A stretch of DNA of 64,000 bases from Lachnospiraceae bacterium XPB1003 (GCA_900102065.1 FMVK01000002.1:124001-188000); one strand, 5' to 3'. Positions 34,540 through 43,356 are shown, counted from the first letter of the stretch. Numbers and translations: made by a program. Notes: generated by a model from the sequence alone, not told the origin.

Positions 34540-34600
34540 AGAGACGGTCCGCTGATCCGTGTGATGATCAAGAACGTCCGATTGATCACAAGGAGGAAAT
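34540..34600 (+). promoter_or_regulatory. rplS leader, possible L19 ribosomal leader RNA
   Basis: The leader contains TGATCAA (34566-34572) and TTGATCA (34583-34589) as a perfect 7-base-pair stem with a 10-base loop, just before AAGGAGG. Low-GC Gram-positive bacteria often carry an L19 leader RNA here, thought to be bound by L19. I judged this by position and the hairpin only. Confidence 0.35.
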
Positions 34601-34605
34601 AAACA

Positions 34606-34953
34606 ATGCATGAGATTATCGAAGAGATCGAAAAAGAGCAGTTAAAGGAGCAGGTACCTGAGTTCTCAGTTGGTGATACTGTTAAGGTATCAAACCGTAT
34701 CAAGGAAGGTGAGAAGTCACGTATCCAGGTATTTGAAGGTGTTGTAATCAAGGTTCAGAACGAGAGCAACCGTGCTACTTTCACTGTAAGAAAGCTTTCA
34801 AACGGTGTTGGCGTAGAAAAGACATGGCCCCTTCACAGCCCTAATGTAGAAAAGGTTGAGGTTGTTCGCAGAGGTAAGGTAAGACGTGCAAGACTTAACT
34901 ACTTAAGAAATCGTATCGGTAAGGACGCTAAGGTTAAGGAAGTTATCAGATAA
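34606..34953 (+). CDS. rplS: 50S ribosomal protein L19
   Basis: L19 lies at the 30S-50S interface. The 115-residue protein has the family signature [16 protein letters not shown] and the C-terminal [23 protein letters not shown] lies about nine bases before the ATG. It has its own promoter and terminator and is the first gene of the rplS-lepB-rbgA-lepB-rnhB block known, with variations, from Bacillus. Confidence 0.98.
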   Translation: MHEIIEEIEKEQLKEQVPEFSVGDTVKVSNRIKEGEKSRIQVFEGVVIKVQNESNRATFTVRKLSNGVGVEKTWPLHSPNVEKVEVVRRGKVRRARLNYLRNRIGKDAKVKEVIR

Positions 34954-34967
34954 TCATAAAATTATCG

Positions 34968-34997
34968 CAGCTCCGGGAATCTCCCGGAGCTGTTTTT
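34968..34997 (+). terminator. Rho-independent terminator after rplS
   Basis: A perfect 10-base-pair stem, CAGCTCCGGG with CCCGGAGCTG, a 5-base loop and five T residues. Confidence 0.92.
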
Positions 34998-35077
34998 ATA
35001 TATGAGCAGACCACTGATCGGCATGCTCATGTATAAGAACTCGGAAAGCTTAATGATTATGATAAACACGGATGATA

Positions 35078-35086
35078 TGTTATAAT
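35078..35086 (+). promoter_or_regulatory. Extended -10 promoter for the lepB-rbgA operon
   Basis: A TGT triplet at 35078-35080 directly precedes a consensus TATAAT (35081-35086), the extended -10 form. The -35 region (about 35058-35063) is poor, as is common for such promoters. The first gene starts 47 bases later. Confidence 0.6.
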
Positions 35087-35132
35087 ATACTTTCAGTGTC
35101 AAAAGGAAGAATACTAACGAAATCAGGATCAT

Positions 35133-35723
35133 ATGGCCAGAAAACGCGGCGGACTCAGCTTTTATACAAAAGAGAAAAAATTCAATACTAAGATATTTGC
35201 GGAGATAATGTCCTGGGTATTCTGGGGCGTGGTAATGAGCCTTATAGCTTTTGTGTTTGTTTATCTCTTCGGTATCAGGACGAGTATCATAGGACCGTCA
35301 ATGGAGCCGCGTCTTTATAATGCACAGGAGATACTCATAGATCGCTTCACATATATATTGTTTTCACCCAAGCAGGGAGACGTGGTGGTATTCAGACCAA
35401 ACGGCAATGAGAATGCACACTATTATGTGAAGCGTGTCATAGGTTGCCCCGGTGACACGGTTCTTATTAAAGACGGCGTGATTTATATCAACAATGTTAT
35501 CTATGATGAAAACGGAATGTTCGATCATGCCGAATATGCCGGTATCGCGGAAAATATGCTGACCCTTGGGGATGATGAATATTTTGTCCTTGGGGATAAT
35601 CTGAATGACAGTGAGGACAGCAGATCCAGTAATATAGGATTTGTAAAGAAGGATTACATCATAGGACGAGCATGGTTTCATTTTTCCTCAGTGAACGGTG
35701 ATCCTGCCGGATTTATAAAATAG
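35133..35723 (+). CDS. lepB: Signal peptidase I, copy 1
   Basis: Type I signal peptidase cleaves signal peptides of exported proteins at the outer face of the membrane. The 196-residue Sip-type enzyme has a membrane anchor at about residues 25-48, the catalytic Ser in IIGPSMEPR and the catalytic Lys in YYVKRVIGCPGD, with the FVLGDNLNDSEDSRS box near the C-terminus. It is separated from rbgA by nine bases. A second, different signal peptidase lies just after rbgA. Confidence 0.93.
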   Translation: MARKRGGLSFYTKEKKFNTKIFAEIMSWVFWGVVMSLIAFVFVYLFGIRTSIIGPSMEPRLYNAQEILIDRFTYILFSPKQGDVVVFRPNGNENAHYYVKRVIGCPGDTVLIKDGVIYINNVIYDENGMFDHAEYAGIAENMLTLGDDEYFVLGDNLNDSEDSRSSNIGFVKKDYIIGRAWFHFSSVNGDPAGFIK

Positions 35724-35732
35724 AGGCGGTTT

Positions 35733-36593
35733 ATGGATATACAATGGTTTCCGGGTCATATGACCAAGGCCATCAGACAGATGGAAGAAGATGTTAAGCT
35801 TGTGGATCTCATAATCGAGGTGATCGACGCCAGGATCCCGGTATCATCAAGAAATCCTGAACTTGATAAGATAGGCAAAAATAAGGCAAGAGTGATAATA
35901 ATGAACAAATTTGATCTTGCCGATGAGGCTGTAAGCAGACAGTGGGCCAAGTACTTCGAAGAACAGGGCGCTGGATGCGTTTTGATGGATTCACGGAATA
36001 AAAAAGGCATCTCCGAGGTAAAGAAAGTAATTGCAACGTCCTGTGCCGCAAAGAAAGCAAGAGATGCGGCAAGAGGCATAAAGAACAGGCCTGTGAGAGC
36101 CATGGTGGCAGGTATACCGAATTGCGGTAAATCAACATTTATCAATACTTATGCCGGCCGATCCGCTGCGAAGACAGGAGATAAGCCGGGCGTTACCAAG
36201 GGTAAACAGTGGATAAGGCTCGGATCTGACCTGGAGCTTTTGGATACTCCCGGAATCCTCTGGCCTAAATTCGAAGATAAAGAGGTAGGCGCACATCTTG
36301 CGATGATAGGTTCGGTCAATTCCGATATACTGGATATGGGCGAAGTCGCATACGAGATAATAGAATTTTTAAAGAAGGAATATCCGGGAAGGGTTTCGGA
36401 ACGTTACGGTGTTGATGAGACCCATGACAGTGCGGGACTTTTGGAAGAGATCGCCATTGCAAAGGGGTGGATCAGAAAAGGCGCGGAAGCGGATATAGGA
36501 AAATGCTCTCAAATGATAGCTGGTGATTTTAAGAGCGGAAGACTTGGAAGGATATCTCTGGACAGACCGGAGCAGTACAGAGGCGAAAAATGA
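35733..36593 (+). CDS. rbgA: Ribosome biogenesis GTPase RbgA (YlqF)
   Basis: RbgA is needed for late assembly of the 50S subunit. The 286-residue protein has the circularly permuted G motifs of this family: G4 NKFD comes first, then G1 GIPNCGKSTFIN, and G3 DTPG. It begins MDIQWFPGHMTKA, the family signature. Its stop overlaps the next gene by four bases. Neighbourhood with rplS and rnhB matches Bacillus. Confidence 0.96.
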   Translation: MDIQWFPGHMTKAIRQMEEDVKLVDLIIEVIDARIPVSSRNPELDKIGKNKARVIIMNKFDLADEAVSRQWAKYFEEQGAGCVLMDSRNKKGISEVKKVIATSCAAKKARDAARGIKNRPVRAMVAGIPNCGKSTFINTYAGRSAAKTGDKPGVTKGKQWIRLGSDLELLDTPGILWPKFEDKEVGAHLAMIGSVNSDILDMGEVAYEIIEFLKKEYPGRVSERYGVDETHDSAGLLEEIAIAKGWIRKGAEADIGKCSQMIAGDFKSGRLGRISLDRPEQYRGEK

Positions 36594-37306
36594 AACGTAT
36601 AGAAGATGATAATGATCTTGAATTGATAAGACTGGATTCCGATGATGACTGGAGCAGCAGACGCCCCCGTCGCAGGTATCTGAAGGAAGACAGCGACTTG
36701 CCCGAAGATGATGAAGAAGATGATGATGACGAAGAAGAAGTTTCTTCAGAAAAAGGAAGCAGAGGTCAGGCTATATTGAAAGAGATATTGCATGACAGCC
36801 TGTTTTTGCTTGCTGTATTCATCATCACGCTTATGCTTGTAAAATTCGTGGGACAGCGTACTGTTGTGGTTGGAGAGAGTATGGAGACTACACTTCAGGA
36901 TGGCGATAATCTTATAGTTGATAAGATCTCTTACAGGTTCAGGCAGCCTGAAAGATTTGAGATCATAGTATTTCCGTACATCTATCAGGATGAGACTTAT
37001 TACATAAAACGTGTGATCGGATTGCCGGGAGAGACGGTCAGGATAGATGAGAACGGTACAATATTTATAAATGATGTTCCGTTGGAAGAGAATTACGGCA
37101 GAGAAGTGATCATTGATCCCGGTAATGCCTACAATGGCATTACGCTCGGTGAAGATCAGTATTTTGTCCTGGGCGATAACAGAAATCATTCTTCGGACAG
37201 CAGATTCGCCGCTGTGGGTATCATCCAGGGAGACCGGATAATAGGCAGAGCTATCTGTCGCATTTATCCTTTTTCGAAATTCGGAAGTATGACGCCGAAA
37301 AAATGA
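36590..37306 (+). CDS. lepB: Signal peptidase I, copy 2, with acidic cytoplasmic tail
   Basis: A 238-residue signal peptidase with an unusual N-terminus of about 60 charged residues, including a run of Asp and Glu around residues 39-50, before the membrane anchor at about residues 68-87. The catalytic Ser is in VVGESMETTL and the Lys in YYIKRVIGLPGE; FVLGDNRNHSSDSRF follows. It differs clearly from copy 1. It is coupled by four-base overlaps to rbgA upstream and rnhB downstream. Confidence 0.92.
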   Translation: MKRIEDDNDLELIRLDSDDDWSSRRPRRRYLKEDSDLPEDDEEDDDDEEEVSSEKGSRGQAILKEILHDSLFLLAVFIITLMLVKFVGQRTVVVGESMETTLQDGDNLIVDKISYRFRQPERFEIIVFPYIYQDETYYIKRVIGLPGETVRIDENGTIFINDVPLEENYGREVIIDPGNAYNGITLGEDQYFVLGDNRNHSSDSRFAAVGIIQGDRIIGRAICRIYPFSKFGSMTPKK

Positions 37307-38085
37307 GAGCCGAGGGTGTTATGGCTGATAAAATGACTATCACAGAGATAAAAAAAGAATTCGATATTCTTTCCGAAAGCAATCCGGAATCTTTTATCAA
37401 GCGCTTTGAAAGCGATGAGAGGACTCAGGTAAAGAATCTGGTTGCCAGAGCAGAAAAAAAGATTGCTGCTTTGGAAAAGGAAAAAGCACGCATGATAAAG
37501 ATGTTTGAATTTGAACGCAGGTATTCAGACTATTCTTATATCTGCGGCATTGATGAAGTGGGCCGGGGACCTCTTGCGGGACCTGTTGTGGCAGGTGCGG
37601 TGATACTTCCGAAAGACTGTGACATTTTATATCTAAATGATTCCAAGCAATTATCCGAAAAAAAGAGAGAAGAGCTTTATTCCGTCATTATGGAGAAAGC
37701 GGTATCTGTGGGACTTGGATTTTCATCTCATGAACTGATAGATGAGATAAATATCTTACAGGCCACTTATGCAGCTATGAGAGAAGCGGTTTCGAAGCTG
37801 GATCCGGCCCCGGATCTCCTTCTTAATGATGCGGTTAAGATCCCGGAGCTTACTATGGCTCAGGTTCCCATAATCAAGGGAGATACACTCTCTGCATCCA
37901 TATCGGCAGCAAGTATCGTGGCTAAGGTTACGAGAGACCGTATGATGGTAAAGTATGATGAGATCTATCCCGAATATGGTTTTGCCAAGAATAAAGGTTA
38001 CGGAAGCAGCGAACATATTGAAGCTCTTAAGAAATACGGCCCTACGCCGATACACAGAAGATCATTTATCAAGAACTTTGTTTAG
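37303..38085 (+). CDS. rnhB: Ribonuclease HII
   Basis: RNase HII removes ribonucleotides from DNA-RNA hybrids. The 260-residue protein has an N-terminal extension of about 70 residues and then the catalytic core CGIDEVGRGPLAGPVVAG with the acidic pair, YLNDSKQLSEKKRE, and later acidic residues. The ATG at 37303 overlaps the previous stop (ATGA); the ATG at 37321, with GAGGG just upstream, is an alternative. The window also contains rnhA (62.6 kb). Confidence 0.95.
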   Translation: MRAEGVMADKMTITEIKKEFDILSESNPESFIKRFESDERTQVKNLVARAEKKIAALEKEKARMIKMFEFERRYSDYSYICGIDEVGRGPLAGPVVAGAVILPKDCDILYLNDSKQLSEKKREELYSVIMEKAVSVGLGFSSHELIDEINILQATYAAMREAVSKLDPAPDLLLNDAVKIPELTMAQVPIIKGDTLSASISAASIVAKVTRDRMMVKYDEIYPEYGFAKNKGYGSSEHIEALKKYGPTPIHRRSFIKNFV

Positions 38086-38112
38086 TTAACGTATATATCA
38101 CGGAGAAGGCAT

Positions 38113-39996
38113 ATGAGTCTGTTTGGACAGGTATTCAGTACGGGCGCGGTGACACGTCCGCAAAATATACAGAATACTGCGGTGGGCAGAAATAACGAAG
38201 GTTCTGCCGTATTGTCTTCTCTTTCAAACGGTCAGACTATTTCGGGAAAGATAGCTTCCGTTAACGGTTCTAACGTCTCCATAGATCTTGGGGGCGGAGC
38301 TATGATAAATGCAAAATTAGACTCTTCCATGGCTCTTTCAGAGGGCCAGACGGTTACATTTGAAGTTCGTTCGAACGGCAATGATCAGATCTCACTTTCA
38401 CCTTTATATACCAATGTGGCTCAGGGGATCACTGCGGAAAATGCACTTGCTTCCGCAGGTATGACTGTTAATTCAGACACTCTTTCAATGACTCTTGCCA
38501 TGATGAATTCGGGAATGAGCATTGACAGTAAATCCCTGGGAGATATGTATCATGCCATTTCATCTTTTCCGGGAGAAAATATAACCAATCTGGTGGAGAT
38601 GAGATCATTGGGTATTCCTCTGGATCAGGGAAATGTTGAGCAATACTCTGCTTTTAAGAATTATGAGAACAGTATTTCAGAGGGACTCAGAGATATCGCA
38701 GAGAATGCCATCAGGCTCTATGATGAACTTAATTCATCGGGGGATGGCGATAAAGCAGTATCCTTCATGAGACAGTTTACCGATATCGTGACAGGACAGA
38801 ATGCTGCAGATGGGACGCAGAGCACCTATCAGGATAATGAATTGCACGATGCAGGAAAAGCACCGGCCGGAAAGGTTATCCTTACCGAAAATACCGAAGC
38901 TACGGTTGATACGCTTAAGGATAAAGGTTCTGTAGAGGTGATGGATATGATAGATACGAAAACTGATATCGTATCTTCCGATAAGGCTTCGGTGGTTATT
39001 GATAACAGTGCGGCCGTAGAGACGGATCCTTTGGAGAATGTTTTAGCGGGAATAAAGGAATTTGCAGAGAAGGGCGAACCCTTGGATGCTGATAACTCGA
39101 AGTTTTCGGGAACCGCACCGGATGAGAGAGATCGCGCCTTATATACCGGTCAAAATAATACACCGGCAGAAGGACTGAAAAATCAAATGATCGATCTCCT
39201 TAAAGAGCATAATGCACCGGAAGCTCTGATCCGATCCTTTGAAAAAGTGACACCTGACGATACCGGTATGATGAAGGCAGCGGGAGAATTCTTGAAGATG
39301 CTGGACGAGAATGCTCCGGCTCTTAAGAATGACTTCTTAAAGGGAGATATAAAGAGGATGCTGTCATCCGATGACTTCAGGCAGACTGCGATAAACGCAT
39401 TAAAGCAGAGTTTGTCGCTTACGCCTGAGGAAGTGGCCGATAAATTCAATGTCAGGGAACTGTATCAAAAGCTTGATATGCAGGTTAAAAATCTTACCGG
39501 GATGCTGAGCAATATCGCTCATCCCGAATCATCCATGATGCAGAGTCTTGGCCAAATGAACCAGAGTATGGATTTTATGAACCAGATGAATCAGGCGATG
39601 CAATATGTTCAGATCCCTCTTAAGATGGCGGGAGGAGAAGCGACGGGAGATCTTTTCGTATATACGGACAAAAAGAGCCTTGCGGCTAAGGACGGGAATG
39701 TCAGCGCCTTACTGCATCTGGATATGAAACATCTGGGACCTCTCGATGTATATGCATCCATCAACAACGCCAATCATGTAAATACCAAGTTCTATCTTGA
39801 AAGTGATGAGATGATAGATTTTATCGCAGAGCATATCGATATGCTTACTTCAAGGCTGGAGGCGAGAGGTTATCATACAAGTGCCGATATGGTCACAAGA
39901 GATAAATTAAAAAGTACCGGCGGTGGGGAAAGACCTGTGAAGGATCCCGAAAATTCAACGGTTATATCACAACAGCGATTCGATATGCGGGCATGA
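38113..39996 (+). CDS. YlqG-like protein, FliK-like C-terminal domain
   Basis: A 627-residue protein with low overall conservation. An N-terminal OB/S1-like segment (ISGKIASVNGSNVSIDLGGG) is followed by long Ser/Asp/Lys-rich regions. The C-terminal 130 residues (IPLKMAGGEATGDLFVYTDK, then LDMKHLGPLDVYASINN) resemble the hook-length control FliK C-terminal domain. Its position between rnhB and a ylqH-type FlhB-like gene matches the Bacillus ylqG-ylqH pair. There is no flagellar gene cluster nearby. Whether it takes part in flagellar export is unknown. Confidence 0.72.
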   Translation: MSLFGQVFSTGAVTRPQNIQNTAVGRNNEGSAVLSSLSNGQTISGKIASVNGSNVSIDLGGGAMINAKLDSSMALSEGQTVTFEVRSNGNDQISLSPLYTNVAQGITAENALASAGMTVNSDTLSMTLAMMNSGMSIDSKSLGDMYHAISSFPGENITNLVEMRSLGIPLDQGNVEQYSAFKNYENSISEGLRDIAENAIRLYDELNSSGDGDKAVSFMRQFTDIVTGQNAADGTQSTYQDNELHDAGKAPAGKVILTENTEATVDTLKDKGSVEVMDMIDTKTDIVSSDKASVVIDNSAAVETDPLENVLAGIKEFAEKGEPLDADNSKFSGTAPDERDRALYTGQNNTPAEGLKNQMIDLLKEHNAPEALIRSFEKVTPDDTGMMKAAGEFLKMLDENAPALKNDFLKGDIKRMLSSDDFRQTAINALKQSLSLTPEEVADKFNVRELYQKLDMQVKNLTGMLSNIAHPESSMMQSLGQMNQSMDFMNQMNQAMQYVQIPLKMAGGEATGDLFVYTDKKSLAAKDGNVSALLHLDMKHLGPLDVYASINNANHVNTKFYLESDEMIDFIAEHIDMLTSRLEARGYHTSADMVTRDKLKSTGGGERPVKDPENSTVISQQRFDMRA

Positions 39997-39999
39997 TAG

Positions 40000-40314
40000 A
40001 TGGCAGATACTAAGAAAACTAAAAGAAAAACAGCGATAGCGCTTGAATATGATCCGGAAGATGCGGCTCCCAAGATCCTGGCTTCCGGCCAGGGTGTTAT
40101 TGCGGACAAGATCATCGAGAAGGCCAAGGAAGAAAAGATACCGGTTCATAAAGACGGTAGACTTGCGGATACTTTATCGCGTCTTGAGATCGGTGAGATG
40201 ATACCGCCGGAGCTTTATGAGGTTGTTGCAGAGATCCTTGTATTCGTTGATGCCATGGATAAGATTAGGGCGAAGATGGATAAGGCGGGTAAACTTCCGC
40301 CGGGTAGGAAATAA
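40000..40314 (+). CDS. FlhB C-terminal-like protein (YlqH/FlhX type)
   Basis: A 104-residue soluble protein matching only the cytoplasmic domain of FlhB/EscU export-switch proteins: AIALEYDPEDAAPKILASGQG, then IPVHKDGRLADTLSRLEIGEMIP. The autocleavage NPTH motif of true FlhB is not present, nor are the membrane segments. Such short FlhX/YlqH proteins can partly replace the FlhB cytoplasmic part in some bacteria. It follows the FliK-like gene by three bases, so they are co-transcribed. Confidence 0.88.
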   Translation: MADTKKTKRKTAIALEYDPEDAAPKILASGQGVIADKIIEKAKEEKIPVHKDGRLADTLSRLEIGEMIPPELYEVVAEILVFVDAMDKIRAKMDKAGKLPPGRK

Positions 40315-40335
40315 TATTGTAAGAAGGTAATAGTT

Positions 40336-40704
40336 ACGGGATCAAATAACAGAAAAAAAGGAAATGTTTTTGAGGATAAGGCCGTTGCTTATCTTGAGCA
40401 AAAGGGCTGCGAGATACTGGAGAGGAACTACAGGAACAGATCCGGAGAAATAGATATCATCGGAAAAGACGGGAGTTATCTTGTCTTTTTTGAGGTGAAG
40501 GCAAGACTTCGTGAGAATGCGGGGTATGCGGCAGAGGCAGTAGACCGGAAAAAACAGGGGATCATATGCAGGGTATCCGATCACTACAGGATGTCTGAAG
40601 GTCTCGGAGATGACATACAAATAAGATATGATGTGATCGCAGTCGACGGGGAGGAAATTAACTGGATAAAGAATGCTTTCGATTATACAGGTAAGGCATT
40701 TTGA
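40336..40704 (+). CDS. yraN: YraN family (UPF0102) nuclease-like protein with non-canonical start
   Basis: The frame 40315-40704 encodes a complete YraN protein: KKGNVFEDKAVAYLEQKGCE, then ILERNYRNRSGEIDIIGKDG and YLVFFEVKAR, the restriction-endonuclease-like core. Yet after the in-frame ylqH stop (40312-40314) no ATG, GTG or TTG occurs before the conserved region; the first ATG is at 40495, inside the core. AGAAGG (40322-40327) lies eight bases before an ACG codon at 40336, giving a 122-residue protein of family length, and an ATA at 40330 is the other option. The start given here is therefore a guess at ACG, with translation possibly coupled to ylqH. Confidence 0.78.
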   Translation, partial: TGSNNRKKGNVFEDKAVAYLEQKGCEILERNYRNRSGEIDIIGKDGSYLVFFEVKARLRENAGYAAEAVDRKKQGIICRVSDHYRMSEGLGDDIQIRYDVIAVDGEEINWIKNAFDYTGKAF

Positions 40705-40706
40705 TT

Positions 40707-40735
40707 TTGCATTATATCTGCGCGTGTGATAGAAT
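40707..40735 (+). promoter_or_regulatory. Candidate sigma-A promoter for the GDSL hydrolase
   Basis: TTGCAT (40707-40712) and TAGAAT (40730-40735) with a 17-base spacer lie just after the yraN stop and about 60 bases before the TTG start. Confidence 0.6.
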
Positions 40736-40796
40736 TAATTCGTTTTGTTGGTTGGTATATTCGGATCAAATACATCCGAAAGACAGGAGAAATATT

Positions 40797-41906
40797 TTGA
40801 GTAATAAAAGTGTTGAAAAAAATGAACAGAAAAGCGGTGTATTTACTGTATTGTTCTTTATAGCACTGATCCTTTTCATAGTTGCGGCTGCAGGCTGCAC
40901 ATTATTATTTGCGGGAAAGAAGAGAAGTGATAAAGCATATGCCGAGCAGCTTGCTCAGCTCCAGGCGAGTGTTGATCAGACAACTTCCGAGAATGTAGCT
41001 CTGGTACAGAAAAACAGCGAACTCGTGGAACAGATCAATACGCTCTCGGGCAATACAACAGGAGCGCAGGACCCGGGAAGCGTAACGGGTCAGGATCCTG
41101 ACGGTGAGGGCGATGTCGTTACAGAGATCAGGGAGCGTGAGCCCGGTGAATATGAGATAGATTTTGAAAGTCTTATCTTCCGCCCTTATGAAGACGGAAA
41201 GTATAAGGATTATTGCAGATCCGAAGATGAATACGACAAGATGGTATATCAGTTCGGAAGCATGTATTCGTATCCTACGGATGTTGTATTTGCAGGAGAC
41301 AGTCTTATCGCAAGATGTGCCTGGAATGAGATCTATCCCGGCATGGATGTGAAGAACAGAGGTATCGGCGGAGATACAGTATACGGATTCATAGCAAGAC
41401 TCGGACAGATCGAGAATACAAAGCCTTCAAAGCTTTTCATACTTATCGGTGTCAATGATATACTTGCCGGCGCAAATCCCGATGTGATGAGAGGCAGATA
41501 CAGCGACCTCATGAACGCACTTGATGATGAGTTTGAAGATTCCGATACGGAGATCTACTTCCTTTCTCTTCTTCCTGTGGGTGCAGGCGTGATCGATCAC
41601 TATGGTCTGTCAGTTGACTGGTTTACAGAGACCAATGCATCACTTAAAGAGATGTGTGAAGAGAACGGATATACATTTATAAATGTTTTCGATACTCTCG
41701 GAAACGGATCCGGAACTCTTACCGACGATCAGAGTATAGATGGTATTCATCTTAAGGGTGAGCAGTATGAAAGGATCAAGGAGATCCTCGATCCATACGT
41801 ACTTGATGATGCGGATGCTGAAGACGGCGATGACGACGCTGACGAACCCGACGATGATGACGACGACGATGATGACGACGCTGACGATTCCGATGATGAA
41901 GACTAA
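40797..41906 (+). CDS. Membrane-anchored GDSL/SGNH hydrolase with poly-acidic tail
   Basis: A 369-residue protein starting at TTG 40797, which has ACAGGAG seven bases upstream; the frame upstream of this is open but unsupported. A membrane anchor lies at about residues 14-38, then a coiled-coil-like Gln/Glu linker. The SGNH domain has block I Ser169 (FAGDSLIAR), a Gly block (RGIGGDT), Asn in IGVNDI and the block V pair Asp315/His318 (DGIHLKG). The last 30 residues are almost all Asp. The family hydrolyses esters, often on wall or exported glycans; the substrate is unknown. Confidence 0.88.
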   Translation: MSNKSVEKNEQKSGVFTVLFFIALILFIVAAAGCTLLFAGKKRSDKAYAEQLAQLQASVDQTTSENVALVQKNSELVEQINTLSGNTTGAQDPGSVTGQDPDGEGDVVTEIREREPGEYEIDFESLIFRPYEDGKYKDYCRSEDEYDKMVYQFGSMYSYPTDVVFAGDSLIARCAWNEIYPGMDVKNRGIGGDTVYGFIARLGQIENTKPSKLFILIGVNDILAGANPDVMRGRYSDLMNALDDEFEDSDTEIYFLSLLPVGAGVIDHYGLSVDWFTETNASLKEMCEENGYTFINVFDTLGNGSGTLTDDQSIDGIHLKGEQYERIKEILDPYVLDDADAEDGDDDADEPDDDDDDDDDDADDSDDED

Positions 41907-41953
41907 TGATCGGAACAGATTAGTGATTTAAGTTTTTACCCGGAGGTTTAATT

Positions 41954-43180
41954 ATGGGAATTTATGAAGAATTACAGGCCAGAGGCCTTATTGCACAGAC
42001 AACAGATGAAGCTGAGATCAGAGAGCTTGTAAACAGCGGTAAGGCTGTATTTTATATCGGTTTCGATCCTACGGCGGACAGTCTTCATGTAGGTCATTTC
42101 ATGGCACTTTGCCTTATGAAGAGACTGCAGAGCGCAGGAAACAAGCCTATCGCCCTTCTTGGCGGCGGTACCGGTATGATCGGTGATCCTTCCGGAAAAA
42201 CAGATATGCGTAAGATGCTTACGGAAGAGACTATTGCTCACAATATCGAATGCTTCAAAAAGCAGATGAGCAGATTCATTGAATTCGGAGAAGACAAGGC
42301 AAGAGTCGTTAACAATGCAGACTGGCTCCTTAAGCTTAACTACGTTGATCTTCTCAGAGAAGTAGGACCTCATTTCTCCGTAAATAATATGCTTCGTGCA
42401 GAGTGCTACAAGCAGCGTATGGAAAGAGGACTTACATTCTTCGAGTTCAACTACATGATCATGCAGGCATACGATTTCTACACCTTATACCAGAAGTACG
42501 GATGTAATATGGAGTTCGGTGGAGATGACCAGTGGTCCAATATGCTTGCCGGTACGGAGCTTATCAGAAGAAAGCTCGGCGGTGATGCATATGCCATGAC
42601 CCAGGTTCTCCTTCTTAATTCCGAAGGCAAGAAGATGGGTAAGACAGAGAAAGGTGCTGTTTGGCTTGATGCCGAGAAGACCAGTCCTTTCGAGTTCTAC
42701 CAGTACTGGAGAAATATCGGTGATTCTGATGTACTTAAGTGCATCAGAATGCTTACGTTCCTTCCTCTTGAGCAGATCAGCGAGATGGATGGCTGGGAAG
42801 GCGAGAGATTAAATGAAGCTAAACAGATTCTTGCATGGGAGCTTACAAATCTTGTTCATGGTAAGGAAGAAGCTGATAAGGCTAAGGAAGCGAGCCTTGC
42901 TCTTTTCTCAGGCGGCGGAAATTCCGAGAATATGCCTAAGACCATCATCAATTCCGAGGATCTTCGTGACGGAAGAGTTGATATCGTAACTCTTATCTGC
43001 AAGGCAGGTCTGGCTTCCACCAGATCCGATGCGAGACGTAATGTTGAGCAGGGCGGTGTTACGGTTAATGGTGAGAAGATCACAGATCCCAAGGCCTCTT
43101 TCGCACCTTCAGATCTTGAGTCTGATTTCATTCTCAAGAAGGGCAAGAAGAACTTCATGAAGTATACTTTCGGAAAGTGA
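41954..43180 (+). CDS. tyrS: Tyrosyl-tRNA synthetase
   Basis: TyrS charges tRNA-Tyr. The 408-residue class I synthetase has the HIGH-like sequence LHVGHF, the tyrosine-binding region around GGDDQWSNM, the KMSKS-like KMGKTEKG, and an S4 RNA-binding domain at the C-terminus. GGAGG lies ten bases before the ATG. The gap before it is only 47 bases, so no T-box leader is present. Confidence 0.97.
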   Translation: MGIYEELQARGLIAQTTDEAEIRELVNSGKAVFYIGFDPTADSLHVGHFMALCLMKRLQSAGNKPIALLGGGTGMIGDPSGKTDMRKMLTEETIAHNIECFKKQMSRFIEFGEDKARVVNNADWLLKLNYVDLLREVGPHFSVNNMLRAECYKQRMERGLTFFEFNYMIMQAYDFYTLYQKYGCNMEFGGDDQWSNMLAGTELIRRKLGGDAYAMTQVLLLNSEGKKMGKTEKGAVWLDAEKTSPFEFYQYWRNIGDSDVLKCIRMLTFLPLEQISEMDGWEGERLNEAKQILAWELTNLVHGKEEADKAKEASLALFSGGGNSENMPKTIINSEDLRDGRVDIVTLICKAGLASTRSDARRNVEQGGVTVNGEKITDPKASFAPSDLESDFILKKGKKNFMKYTFGK

Positions 43181-43206
43181 TATTATATCCGATAACGAAT
43201 TACTAT

Positions 43207-43248
43207 GCTCCGGATACGACATTTTTTGCCGCAGCCGGAGCTGTTTTA
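43207..43248 (+). terminator. Probable terminator after tyrS
   Basis: GCTCCGG (43207-43213) pairs with CCGGAGC (43235-43241) around a 21-base loop and is followed by TGTTTTA. The long loop and short T run make it weaker than the others in the window. Confidence 0.6.
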
Positions 43249-43254
43249 TAGAAT

Positions 43255-43278
43255 AGGGATCCGGGCGGAGAGATCCCT
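43255..43278 (+). repeat. Inverted repeat upstream of the der promoter
   Basis: AGGGATC (43255-43261) and GATCCCT (43272-43278) are perfect inverted copies ending six bases before the -35 box of der. It could be an operator or a second stem after tyrS. Confidence 0.35.
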
Positions 43279-43284
43279 GGAAAC

Positions 43285-43313
43285 TTTACAATGCCTTGTG
43301 GTTATTGTAAAAT
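43285..43313 (+). promoter_or_regulatory. Sigma-A promoter for der-plsY-gpsA
   Basis: TTTACA (43285-43290) and TAAAAT (43308-43313) with a 17-base spacer, 43 bases before der. Confidence 0.65.
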
Positions 43314-43356
43314 CAAGCGGTAAGGACCTGTCTTGAGGCAGTATTAAAGAGGTAAA

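Noticed and set aside
33391-34605. Possible RiPP cluster around the radical SAM gene
   Set aside because: No short precursor peptide with a ribosome binding site, protease or dedicated transporter was found on either strand next to it.
41907-41953. T-box leader for tyrS
   Set aside because: The intergenic gap is 47 bases, too short for a T-box, and no T-box core sequence was seen.
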